NCBI GenBank assembly: GCA_016190025.1
Contig: JACPRG010000061.1
Span: 1-28,458 of the forward strand
Source of the DNA: Candidatus Tectimicrobiota bacterium
Lineage (GTDB): Bacteria > UBA8248 > JACPRG01
Reading direction: 5' to 3'
DNA: 28,458 nt
A program made the position numbers and the translations under genes. Shown piece by piece: positions 17,525 through 24,473 of this stretch. A model generated the notes under the pieces. That model made no database searches. It saw only the letters and a program-made list of their open reading frames with translations, and was not told the origin of the DNA. The number at the start of each line of letters is the position of its first letter. Position 1 is the first letter of the stretch.

Positions 17525-18766
17525 GTGGGATTCGTTCTGGGACTCAAATGCAAGGAGTGCGGGAAGGAATACCCCAAGGAGCCGATCCACGTCTGCGACT
17601 ATTGCTTCGGGCCGCTGGAGATTTTGTACGACTACGACGGCATCCGCAAGGCGGTCACCCGCAAGTCCATCCAGGCCGGCCCGCCGAGCATCTGGCGCTA
17701 CAAGCCCCTTTTGCCCATCGACGGCGAGCCGACGGTGGGCCTCGACGTGGGGATGACCCCCCTCATCAAGGCAGAGCGGCTGGGGGCGGCCCTGGGCCTT
17801 CGCAACCTCTACCTGAAGAACGACAGCGTCTGCTGCCCGACCCTCTCCTTCAAAGACCGGGTAGTGGCGGTGGCCGTCACCAAGGCCAAGGAGTTCGGCT
17901 TCGACACGGTCTCGTGCGCCTCGACGGGAAACCTCGCCAACTCGGTGGCCGCCCACGCGGCCCGGGCGGGGCTGAAGAGCGTCATCTTCATCCCGGCGGA
18001 CCTGGAAACGGGGAAGATCCTGGGGACCCTGGTGTACGGGCCGACCGTGGTGGGCGTGAGCGGAGTGTACGACGACGTCAACCGCCTGTGCTCGGAGATC
18101 GCCAGCAATTATCCGTGGGCCTTCGTCAACATCAACATCCGGTCCTACTACGGGGACGGCTCCAAGACCTTCGCCTACGAGGTCATGGAACAGCTGGGCT
18201 GGCGGACGCCCGACCACATCGTCGTCCCGGTGGCCGGGAGCTCCCTCATCACGAAGATCTGGAAGGCGATGAAGGAGTTCAAAGACCTGGGGCTCATTGG
18301 CGAGGTCACCGCCCGGGTCCACGCGGCCCAGGCCACGGGCTGCAACCCCGTCACCACGGCCATCAAGAACGGCTGGGACCACTTCAAGCCCGTCCGGCCC
18401 AACACCATCGCCAAGTCCATCGCCATCGGCAACCCCGCCGACGGCTACTACGGGATCAAGACGGTCCGGGAAAGCGAAGGGACCGGCGACGACGTGAGCG
18501 ACGAGGAGATCGTCCGGTCCATCCGCCTGCTGGCCGAGACCGAGGGCGTCTTCACCGAGACGGCCGGCGGGGTGACTGTCGGCGTGACGAAGAAACTGGT
18601 GGAGCGGGGCGTCATCCGCCCGGAGGAGTTGACGGTCATCTGCATCACGGGCAACGGCCTCAAGACCCAGGAGGCCGTCCAGGGCAGCGTGAACCGCCCG
18701 CTCCACATCGAGGCCAAGTTCAGTGCCTTCCAGGAAATGTTCGCCGCACAGCTGAAGGAGGCGTAG
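17525..18766 (+). CDS. thrC: Threonine synthase-like PLP enzyme with N-terminal zinc ribbon
   Basis: Fold-type-II PLP enzyme; threonine synthase converts O-phosphohomoserine to threonine and phosphate. The 413-residue product begins with a zinc ribbon (C9, C12, C24, C27), then the PLP core. The Schiff-base lysine is K110 in CPTLSFKDR; the commoner ThrC motif is NPTGSFKDR, so this belongs to a divergent subgroup. Other motifs: SCASTGNLANSVAAHAARAG, VVPVAGSSLITKIWK (phosphate-binding Gly-rich region) and ETAGGVTVGVTKKL. Start is GTG at 17525 with GAGGAG about 11 bases upstream. The next gene follows after four bases. Because it leads a ubiquitin-like carrier/JAMM cluster, a sulfur-transfer role on phosphohomoserine is a possible alternative to, or addition to, threonine synthesis. 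Confidence 0.88.
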   Translation: MGFVLGLKCKECGKEYPKEPIHVCDYCFGPLEILYDYDGIRKAVTRKSIQAGPPSIWRYKPLLPIDGEPTVGLDVGMTPLIKAERLGAALGLRNLYLKNDSVCCPTLSFKDRVVAVAVTKAKEFGFDTVSCASTGNLANSVAAHAARAGLKSVIFIPADLETGKILGTLVYGPTVVGVSGVYDDVNRLCSEIASNYPWAFVNINIRSYYGDGSKTFAYEVMEQLGWRTPDHIVVPVAGSSLITKIWKAMKEFKDLGLIGEVTARVHAAQATGCNPVTTAIKNGWDHFKPVRPNTIAKSIAIGNPADGYYGIKTVRESEGTGDDVSDEEIVRSIRLLAETEGVFTETAGGVTVGVTKKLVERGVIRPEELTVICITGNGLKTQEAVQGSVNRPLHIEAKFSAFQEMFAAQLKEA

Positions 18767-18770
18767 CGCC

Positions 18771-19079
18771 ATGCCCGTCAAAGTGCGCATCCCGACCCCT
18801 CTGCAGAAGCTCACCAAGAACCAGGGCGAGGTGGAGGCGAAGGGGGCCAGCGTCCGGGATATCATCGAAGACATGGAAAGGCGGTTCCCCGGCCTCAAGG
18901 AGCGCCTGTACGACAACGCGGGGGAGATCCGAAGGTTCATCAACGTCTACGTCAACGACGAGGACATCCGCTTCCTGGACGGCTCCAAGACGGCGGTGAA
19001 GGACGGAGACGAGGTCTCCATCATCCCCGCCATCGCGGGCGGCCTGCCCCCGGCGGCTTCTTTCGGGGGCCTGCCGTAG
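18771..19079 (+). CDS. Ubiquitin-like sulfur-carrier protein (CysO/MoaD/ThiS family) with C-terminal extension
   Basis: A 102-residue beta-grasp protein. The segment RRFINVYVNDEDIRFLDG followed by KDGDEVSIIPAIAGG closely resembles mycobacterial CysO, the thiocarboxylated carrier used by CysM. In active carriers the protein ends in Gly-Gly, which an E1-like enzyme adenylates. Here the diglycine (90-91) is followed by 11 residues, LPPAASFGGLP, that repeat the GGLP motif, so the chain must be cut before it can be activated. The JAMM peptidase encoded next is the obvious candidate. HcyS, the carrier in Wolinella homocysteine synthesis, is also known to be trimmed by a JAMM-type partner. Start ATG is four bases after thrC. 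No E1-like gene is in the window. Confidence 0.88.
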   Translation: MPVKVRIPTPLQKLTKNQGEVEAKGASVRDIIEDMERRFPGLKERLYDNAGEIRRFINVYVNDEDIRFLDGSKTAVKDGDEVSIIPAIAGGLPPAASFGGLP

Positions 19080-19167
19080 CGGGCCGCGGACCCTGGGATC
19101 GCGGACCGAGGCGATTTCCCCTCCCGCCTCTCGCTGGCCGGGCGGCGGGCCCTCGGGAAGGCGCGCC

Positions 19168-19602
19168 GTGAAGATCGAGATCCACCCCCGGTCCCTGCGG
19201 GCGATGAAGCGGCACGCCGGGAGCGATTACCCCCATGAGTGCTGCGGCTTTCTGGTGGGCCGCGTGGACCGGGGGGGAGGCGCCGGCCGGAAGGCCGTCA
19301 TCGAAGAGGCCCTGCCCACGGAGAACATCAACCGGGAGCGCGCCCACGACCGCTACGAGATTCATCCCCTGGCCTTCAAGCGGGTGGAGGACTCCCTGCG
19401 GGGGACCGGGCGCGAGGTGGTGGGCTTTTACCACTCTCACCCGGACCACCCGTCCCGTCCTTCGGTGACGGATCTGACGCTCTTCGGCGGCTGGCCTGGC
19501 TACCTCTACATCATCGTCGGCGTGGACGGGAAGGGCCCGGGGCCGAAAAAGTACAGCGTCACGGCGTGGTCGCTGGAAGAGCACGATCTAGCGCCGCAGT
19601 GA
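19168..19602 (+). CDS. JAMM/MPN+ metallopeptidase (M67 family, Mec+/HcyD-like)
   Basis: Zinc isopeptidase-type enzyme of 144 residues. The complete JAMM motif is present: E24 in YPHECCGFLVG, then H89-S-H91-P with S99 and D102 in HSHPDHPSRPSVTD. Bacterial relatives either release the amino acid made on a CysO-type carrier (Mec+) or remove residues beyond the diglycine (HcyD). The 88-base gap after the carrier gene contains no other gene. Start is GTG at 19168 with GGAAGG six bases upstream. The protein has no signal peptide and acts in the cytoplasm. The intact active site contrasts with inactive MPN- proteins. Confidence 0.93.
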   Translation: MKIEIHPRSLRAMKRHAGSDYPHECCGFLVGRVDRGGGAGRKAVIEEALPTENINRERAHDRYEIHPLAFKRVEDSLRGTGREVVGFYHSHPDHPSRPSVTDLTLFGGWPGYLYIIVGVDGKGPGPKKYSVTAWSLEEHDLAPQ

Positions 19603-19616
19603 GGAGCGGGACTCTC

Positions 19617-19859
19617 TTGGCCAAGCAATTCGTCACCGTCCATTTCGAGGGCGAGCGCATCAAGGAGCCGGTCCTCTGCATGCTCGGGCGGGAGTGCGAC
19701 GTGGTGACGAACATCTTCCGGGCGGACGTGTCGGCGGACAAGGGGTGGGTGGTGCTGGAGCTGGAGGGGTCGCAGACGGCCCTGAATGAGGCGATGGAGT
19801 ACCTGAGGCGCCGGGGCGTACGGCCGGAGCCCACGCGGGAAGAGGACCTGCCGCCCTGA
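19617..19859 (+). CDS. Stand-alone NIL-domain protein 1
   Basis: An 80-residue protein that is essentially one NIL domain, the ferredoxin-like fold found at the C-terminus of the methionine ABC transporter ATPase MetN and fused to ferredoxins in archaeal homocysteine synthesis. The pattern is FVTVHFEGERIKEPVLCMLG, then VVTNIFRADVSADKGWVVLELEG and a final helix with EYLRRRGVRPEP. Start is a TTG at 19617 with GAGGAG ten bases upstream, 14 bases after the peptidase stop. In MetN the domain binds methionine; a sensor or allosteric role for sulfur amino acids is inference. Confidence 0.85.
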   Translation: MAKQFVTVHFEGERIKEPVLCMLGRECDVVTNIFRADVSADKGWVVLELEGSQTALNEAMEYLRRRGVRPEPTREEDLPP

Positions 19860-19876
19860 GCGTCAGGTGCGAAGGG

Positions 19877-20128
19877 ATGGAGGAAATGGCAAACCTTCGG
19901 GTCCGGCTGACCTTCCCCCAGGACAAGGTGGGGCGCCCCCACATCTACGAGGTGGGCAAGGCCTACGACATCGTCTGGAGCGTGCGGACGGCCAACGTCA
20001 CGGCGGATTTCGGCTGGGTTCACCTGGAGCTGACCGGCGAGCAGGAAAATTTAGAAAAAGCCATCGCCGCCTTCGAGGCCCGCGGCATCCGCGTGGACCC
20101 CATCGAAGGGGACGTCGTCGCGCATTGA
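19877..20128 (+). CDS. Stand-alone NIL-domain protein 2
   Basis: An 83-residue paralogue of the preceding gene. Pattern: NLRVRLTFPQDKVGRPHIYE, TANVTADFGWVHLELTGEQE, AIAAFEARGIRVDPIEGD. The central (T)ADxGWVxLEL stretch is shared with NIL protein 1, but the rest has diverged, so this is an old duplication. Two starts are possible: ATG 19877, or ATG 19886 (M-A-N-L, more like the first copy but with GGAGG only two bases away). It is the last gene of the thrC cluster, 17 bases after its neighbour. Confidence 0.85.
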   Translation: MEEMANLRVRLTFPQDKVGRPHIYEVGKAYDIVWSVRTANVTADFGWVHLELTGEQENLEKAIAAFEARGIRVDPIEGDVVAH

Positions 20129-20192
20129 GAATGACCCGAATTCCTGATGAGAGATCGCTTCAGGCTTCGGGGTATCCGGAGAGCTTGCGCAA

Positions 20193-20238
20193 GGACGGGC
20201 CTCCCTCTCTCTGTCACCAGGGAGCGGGAGGTCCGTCC
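20193..20238. repeat. 13-bp hairpin
   Basis: GGACGGGCCTCCC (20193-20205) pairs with GGGAGGTCCGTCC (20226-20238) with a single G-T position that still pairs in RNA. The 20-base loop can pair further (CTCT with GGAG). No T-run follows, so it may be a processing or stabilizing element rather than a terminator. Confidence 0.55.
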
Positions 20239-20250
20239 AAGAGAAGGTAA

Positions 20251-20320
20251 CGGTCGCCCCGAGAACCGCATGAGACCTCGGCTTCTGACTCTCGGGCCGA
20301 CGAGGCGACCGACTCTTTTT
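20251..20320 (+). terminator. Structured terminator candidate after the thrC-NIL cluster
   Basis: Outer arms CGGTCGCC (20251-20258) and GGCGACCG (20304-20311) enclose inner arms CCGAGA (20259-20264) and TCTCGG (20290-20295), with an 8-base bulge on the right side. The structure is followed at once by ACTCTTTTT (20312-20320). This fits an intrinsic terminator with an elaborate stem. Confidence 0.6.
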
Positions 20321-20362
20321 ACGTTGCCTTTTGTTGCACCGGAAGAATCGCCAGATTCCCTC

Positions 20363-21283
20363 CTACTCCTCTCTCAATCCCGCCAAAACGCTCAACGGCG
20401 GGGCCTCTTCCATGACCTCCGGTTTGCCCAGGAAGGCCTCCGGATGGGTATGCGCGGCAAGCCATAGAGGTTCCGGACTCGTCATCACCAATGTCCTGCG
20501 TTCGACCTTCACGCTACGGCTTGGCGCCTCCAGGACAATTTCGTCCTCTATGATGGGACCGTTCAGGGGGAAGGATACCCCACGCAAAAAGCCAGGATAC
20601 GGCTCCCCTGAGACCAGCGGGGGTTCCGTCGGGTTCGGAGACCGATCCCCCGCCTCTGTTTCCTCCGGGGCTTCTGTCCCGACCTGGGGAACCGCCCCGA
20701 TCTCTTGGCGAACCGCCCCGATCTTTCCCGCGAGGATGCTTTTCTCCAGGTGCAATTCCTCCGCCACTTGTTCCCAGGTTTTGCCCTGCCTCTTCAGGGT
20801 CACAACCCCCGGGAGCTCCACGACTTTGCCTTCTTCCGTCCTGACGGTTCCGCCGATGAGGACCGCCCGCGACTCATCCGGGCCTGGGCGCGAGATCCCG
20901 GTGCGCCGGAGTTGTTCCTCGGCCATTACAAGGGTGGTCTCCACGTCCTCCATCCTCATCTCCTCTCCCGCGGGGACGATCACAAGAGTCTCCACAAGAA
21001 TTGAGCCGTCGGGTTGCTTGGATTCCATCGTGAGCGTGTAAGAGGTCCCGTCCAGGAGAGCCGTGACAATCGCGCCCGTTTGCCCCCCGAAGACGGGCTC
21101 GAATTTCTGAATGAGCGCCCGCTTCGCCTGGTCGTTCTCGGGATGGCCGACCCCCGCTTCCGTAGGGGAATACATCCCCCCCTGACGTGGTTCCGGTTCG
21201 GCCCACGTCCACGGCTGACTCAGGCCCGCGGCGATCCATGGGACGATGAAGAGTGAAAGATAGAGGACCTTCTTACGCTTCAT
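20363..21283 (-). CDS. Secreted protein of unknown function, full-length copy of a tandem pair
   Basis: I do not recognise a family. The 306-residue product has a signal peptide (MKRKKVLYLSLFIVPWIAAG, likely cut near residue 28 at TWA). The N-terminal half (about 43-150) is homologous to the preceding gene: MYSPTEAG, ALIQKFEPVFG, QTGAIVTAL, and the IGGTVRTE end point. The C-terminal half holds a helical, HTH-like VVTLKRQGKTWEQVAEELHL segment, a Pro/Glu-rich linker and a tail ending in LSVLAGLREE. Start is the ATG at 21283 with GGAGG at normal distance; the ATG overlaps the preceding stop (ATGA). An exported or periplasmic location is inferred from the signal peptide. Confidence 0.75.
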   Translation of the reverse strand: MKRKKVLYLSLFIVPWIAAGLSQPWTWAEPEPRQGGMYSPTEAGVGHPENDQAKRALIQKFEPVFGGQTGAIVTALLDGTSYTLTMESKQPDGSILVETLVIVPAGEEMRMEDVETTLVMAEEQLRRTGISRPGPDESRAVLIGGTVRTEEGKVVELPGVVTLKRQGKTWEQVAEELHLEKSILAGKIGAVRQEIGAVPQVGTEAPEETEAGDRSPNPTEPPLVSGEPYPGFLRGVSFPLNGPIIEDEIVLEAPSRSVKVERRTLVMTSPEPLWLAAHTHPEAFLGKPEVMEEAPPLSVLAGLREE

Positions 21284-21750
21284 GCTTTTTCCTCCTTCCA
21301 TTGCGCATGAGTCTCGGACCTGCCTCCCTCCGTCCTGACGGTTCCGCCGATGCGGACCGCCCGCAACTCGTCTGGACGCAACTCATCCGGGCCTGGGCTG
21401 GAGATGCAGGCGCGCCGGATCTGCGCCGCGGCCGTCATGAGGGCGGACTCCACGTCATCCACCTCCATCCCCTCCTCTTTTGACGGGTTGATCTCGAGGG
21501 TCCCCACGAACATTGAGTCGTCGGGTCGCTTACATACCGTCATGAGCGTGACGGGGATGCCGTCCATGAGAGCCGTGACAATCGCGCCCGTTTGCTCCCC
21601 GAAGACGGGTTCGAATTTCTGAATGAGCGCCTCCTGTGCCCAGTCATTCTCGCGAAAACCCAACCCTGCTTCCGTAGGGGAGTACATCCCTAAGGCGAAC
21701 AGCGAGACGATAAAGAGTGAAAGAAGGGAGACGGCCTTCTTGCGTTTCAT
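21280..21750 (-). CDS. Secreted protein of unknown function, truncated tandem copy
   Basis: The 156-residue product is a shortened paralogue of the gene downstream of it. Both share the lysine-rich signal start MKRKK, MYSPTEAG, ALIQKFEPVFG, QTGAIVTAL, PGPDE and IGGTVRTE. DNA identity in the ALIQKFEPVFG-QTGAIVTAL stretch is high, so the duplication is recent. Homology stops right after IGGTVRTE; the last 15 residues (GGRSETHAQWKEEKA) are unrelated and encode the ribosome binding site of the next gene. A 15-base duplication gives PDELRPDELR where the other copy has PDESR once. GGGAGG lies just before the ATG. Function unknown; it may be non-functional. Confidence 0.7.
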   Translation of the reverse strand: MKRKKAVSLLSLFIVSLFALGMYSPTEAGLGFRENDWAQEALIQKFEPVFGEQTGAIVTALMDGIPVTLMTVCKRPDDSMFVGTLEINPSKEEGMEVDDVESALMTAAAQIRRACISSPGPDELRPDELRAVRIGGTVRTEGGRSETHAQWKEEKA

Positions 21751-22131
21751 GTCTTTTCCTCCCGTTCCCTCCGCCGAGGTCTTCGGAGTCCCGGGGTTGC
21801 CGGTCCCGGACGATCGACGGGCTCAGGGGGGCCGCAAAGACCGCAAAAGGGGTCTTGAGATATTGTTCGGTTGACTCGAACGACAGATTGCCGATGCGAA
21901 TGTTTCTCAACTTCCTGTGCTCCTCAAGCTATGGGCTTGGTTTCTCTCCCCGACCGCCACCTCTTAGGAGGCATTGAGAGTTGCATGCTGAAGAGGAGCG
22001 GGTGGTACCCGAAGGCGCGGCGGGAGACCTTCGCCGAGGTGAGCCACATCGGTATTTGCCGCGGGACCATGTAGAAAGGCGAACAGCCACGCTCCCACGA
22101 CAATCACCTAGAACGCGAGACCTATCCACCG

Positions 22132-22176
22132 ATGGAAGGGACGGTGTCAATCACTCCTTCCTGACGACCCTTCCAT
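22132..22176. repeat. 9-bp perfect inverted repeat
   Basis: ATGGAAGGG (22132-22140) and CCCTTCCAT (22168-22176) are perfect inverted arms with 27 bases between them. A second pair, TCACTCC (22151-22157) and GGAGTGA (22181-22187), interleaves with it, so the two stems would be mutually exclusive or form a pseudoknot. Meaning unknown. Confidence 0.4.
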
Positions 22177-22513
22177 TCGTGGAGTGAATACTCTCAACGA
22201 TTTTTCCCGGCCTTTCAGATTCGACGAGCACTTCCCCCACTTAAAGGCAGCTTCTGTGCCAAAGCCCGGGGCCGTAAGGAGACGGGCGGGGAGGACGATC
22301 CAGTAAGTTCAAGAAGAACAAGCAGATAACCGAATCAGGGAGGGGCACAAATCCCGTAGAAATCCCGAGGCTGATGTACGGCATAGGGTGACTTCGGAAC
22401 AAGAAGGCGAGGCCCTTTCCTTGAAAATCTTACAAGCTACAACGGTAGATTCTGGAACAAGCGGAGGGAGCGGAGAGAAAATATTGCGAAAGTCCAGATC
22501 GGCCGAGAGGGGC

Positions 22514-22720
22514 TTTTCCGTCGGGAGCACGCTTTCATGTGTCCCGTCAGAAGGACCTGGCCGGTACGTCAAGTTCTACAACATCCAGCGCTCCATCAGG
22601 GCTGCCGCAACACGGGCAAGCGCCCGGTTGACACCATCGAGGGGTTCGTGAAATCGTTCAGGGAAGAAGGCTGGCTGAACACGGACGGCGATGGCCGACG
22701 GCCACGACCCTGGGAGGTCG
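22514..22720 (+). pseudogene. Decayed DDE transposase/integrase C-terminus (IS481/IS3-like)
   Basis: Reading across three frames reconstructs a recognisable integrase-core tail: FRREHAFM in one frame, QKDL in the next, YVKFYNIQRS in the third, then HQGCRNTGKRPVDTIEGF back in the first. Transposases of the IS481/IS3 type end in a block like LQxDLDxYxxFYNxxRxHQGxRxxGxxP, which this matches in order and spacing. Three frame changes (near 22543, 22561 and 22593) show that it is dead. Neither the catalytic N-terminal part nor terminal repeats could be found, so only the 3' tail survives upstream of pckA. Family assignment is by motif memory, not alignment. Confidence 0.65.
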
Positions 22721-22834
22721 GCCCTGCGGTGGTGAAATCCGCCCGGATGGGTTAAATAGGCAAAGGGTGCGGGCCGCCGTGGGCGGCGCAGAATGTCGGA
22801 GACCATCTCAAGTTCTTCCAGGGGGGGTAGGCTC

Positions 22835-24448
22835 ATGAGCATCACCCAAGACCCGTTTTGCACCCCGCTGAACGGCTACGGGCTGGACCACCACGGCATC
22901 TCCAACTCCGGCGAGGCGTTCTTCAACCTCCCCACCCCCAGGCTGGTGGAAGCGGCGGTGGCCCGGGGGGAGGGACGTCTCGCCCCCACGGGCGCGCTGG
23001 TCGTCCGCACGGACCCCTTCACGGGGCGGACCCCCCAGGACAAGTTCACGGTCGTCGAGCCGAGCACCAAGGACGACATCTGGTGGGGGAAGGTCAACCA
23101 GCCCATCGAGCCCGAAAAGTTCGAGCGCCTCTTGACCAAGGTGCGCGCCTACCTCCAGCAAAAAGACCTCTTCATCTTCGACGGCTGGGTCGGGGCCGAC
23201 GAGCGCCACCGCATGGGGGTCCGCATCATCACGGAGAAGGCCTGGCACAACCTCTTCGCCCGCACCCTCTTCATCCGGCCCTCCTACGAGGAGCTCAAGA
23301 CCCACGCGCCCCAGTTCACCGTCGTCAACGCCTGCGAGATGCGCGCTGACCCCGAGACGGACGGCACCCGAACGCCCACCTTCATCGCCGTCAGCTTCGA
23401 GCGGCGGCTCGCGGTCATCGGCGGCACCCACTACGCCGGCGAGATGAAGAAGTCCATCTTCGGCATCCTGAACTACCTGCTCCCCCAAAAGGGCATCTGC
23501 CCCATGCACTGCTCGGCCAACATGGGGCAGGACGGCTCGACGGCGCTCTTCTTCGGGCTCTCAGGGACGGGCAAGACCACCCTCTCCGCCGACCCCGGCC
23601 GGCGCCTCATCGGCGACGACGAGCACGGCTGGACGGACCGGGGCATCTTCAACTTCGAGGGCGGGTGCTACGCCAAGACCATCCACTTGAGCCGGGAGGG
23701 CGAGCCCCAGATCTGGGACGCCATCCGCTTCGGGTCGGTCCTGGAGAACGTCGTCGTGGACCCCTGCACCCGGGAGACCGACTACGACGACGACTCCATC
23801 ACCGAGAACACCCGCGCCACCTACCCCGTGGAGTACATCGACAACTGCGTCATCCCCGGTGTGGGCGGCCACCCCAAGGACGTGGTCTTCCTCACGGCCG
23901 ACGCCTTCGGCGTCCTGCCGCCCATCAGCAGGCTCACCATCGACCAGGCCATCTACCACTTCCTCTCCGGCTACACGGCCAAGGTGGCCGGGACGGAGGC
24001 GGGCCTCACCGAGCCCCAGGCCACCTTCAGCGCCTGCTTCGGCGCGCCCTTTCTGGCCCTTCACCCCACCCGCTACGCCCAGATGCTCCGGGACAAGGTG
24101 TCCCAGCACGGCGCCCGGGTGTGGCTGGTCAACACCGGCTGGATCGGCGGCGCGGCGGGGACCGTGCCGCGGATCAGGCTCGCCCACACCCGGGCCATGC
24201 TCACCGCCGCCCTCGGCCGGAAGCTCGATAACGTGGGCTGCGCGCCGGACCCCGTCTTCGGCGTCCTCGTCCCGGAGACCTGCCCCGGCGTCCCCGCCAA
24301 GCTCCTGAAGCCGGCCAACGCCTGGAAGGACGAGAGGGCGTACCGGTCGAAGGCGAGGGAGCTGGCGAAGCGGTTCGAGGAGAACTTCCGCCAGTATGAG
24401 GACCAGGCGTCCGACGCGGTGAGGGCCGCCGGCCCCAAGGCCGCCTGA
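22835..24448 (+). CDS. pckA: Phosphoenolpyruvate carboxykinase (ATP)
   Basis: Converts oxaloacetate and ATP to phosphoenolpyruvate, CO2 and ADP; first committed step of gluconeogenesis. The 537-residue product has the ATP-type signatures: GRTPQDKF (substrate Arg), GTHYAGEMKKSIF, the P-loop GLSGTGKTTLS at 241-251, the metal-binding DDEHGW (from 261) and FEGGCYAK. The GTP-dependent family lacks this arrangement. I chose the ATG at 22835 because a G-rich Shine-Dalgarno (AGGGGGGGTAGG) lies just before it; the frame continues 14 codons upstream but that part is Ser-rich and unconserved. It is followed after 25 bases by the DUF971 gene. Confidence 0.97.
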   Translation: MSITQDPFCTPLNGYGLDHHGISNSGEAFFNLPTPRLVEAAVARGEGRLAPTGALVVRTDPFTGRTPQDKFTVVEPSTKDDIWWGKVNQPIEPEKFERLLTKVRAYLQQKDLFIFDGWVGADERHRMGVRIITEKAWHNLFARTLFIRPSYEELKTHAPQFTVVNACEMRADPETDGTRTPTFIAVSFERRLAVIGGTHYAGEMKKSIFGILNYLLPQKGICPMHCSANMGQDGSTALFFGLSGTGKTTLSADPGRRLIGDDEHGWTDRGIFNFEGGCYAKTIHLSREGEPQIWDAIRFGSVLENVVVDPCTRETDYDDDSITENTRATYPVEYIDNCVIPGVGGHPKDVVFLTADAFGVLPPISRLTIDQAIYHFLSGYTAKVAGTEAGLTEPQATFSACFGAPFLALHPTRYAQMLRDKVSQHGARVWLVNTGWIGGAAGTVPRIRLAHTRAMLTAALGRKLDNVGCAPDPVFGVLVPETCPGVPAKLLKPANAWKDERAYRSKARELAKRFEENFRQYEDQASDAVRAAGPKAA

Positions 24449-24473
24449 TCACTTCCCGGGGGAGACGGCGACC

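Larger units (their letters stand above)
20129..20362. other. Convergent intergenic region with two large hairpins
   Basis: No gene is visible here. Between the end of the thrC cluster and the end of the secreted-protein pair lie two strong secondary-structure elements (20193-20238 and 20251-20320), listed separately. Confidence 0.5.
21751..22834. other. Gene-poor region upstream of pckA
   Basis: About 1.1 kb without an intact gene I can support, and with lower GC and many stops. It holds a small stem AAGACC...GGTCTT (about 21838-21857), a GTTCG-gttgact-CGAAC palindrome (21865-21881), a perfect 9-base inverted repeat at 22132-22176, and a frameshifted transposase remnant at 22514-22720. No tRNA, tmRNA or RNase P signature was found. 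Short open frames around 21981-22187 and 22388-22755 look like chance or debris. Confidence 0.5.

Noticed and set aside
21600..21625. GGTTCGAATT resembling a tRNA T-loop
   Set aside because: It lies inside the coding sequence for KFEPVF and occurs in both duplicated copies; no cloverleaf arms surround it.
22628..22656. TTGACA as a pckA promoter
   Set aside because: No -10 box at proper spacing, and the hexamer lies within the transposase remnant (codons for V-D-T).
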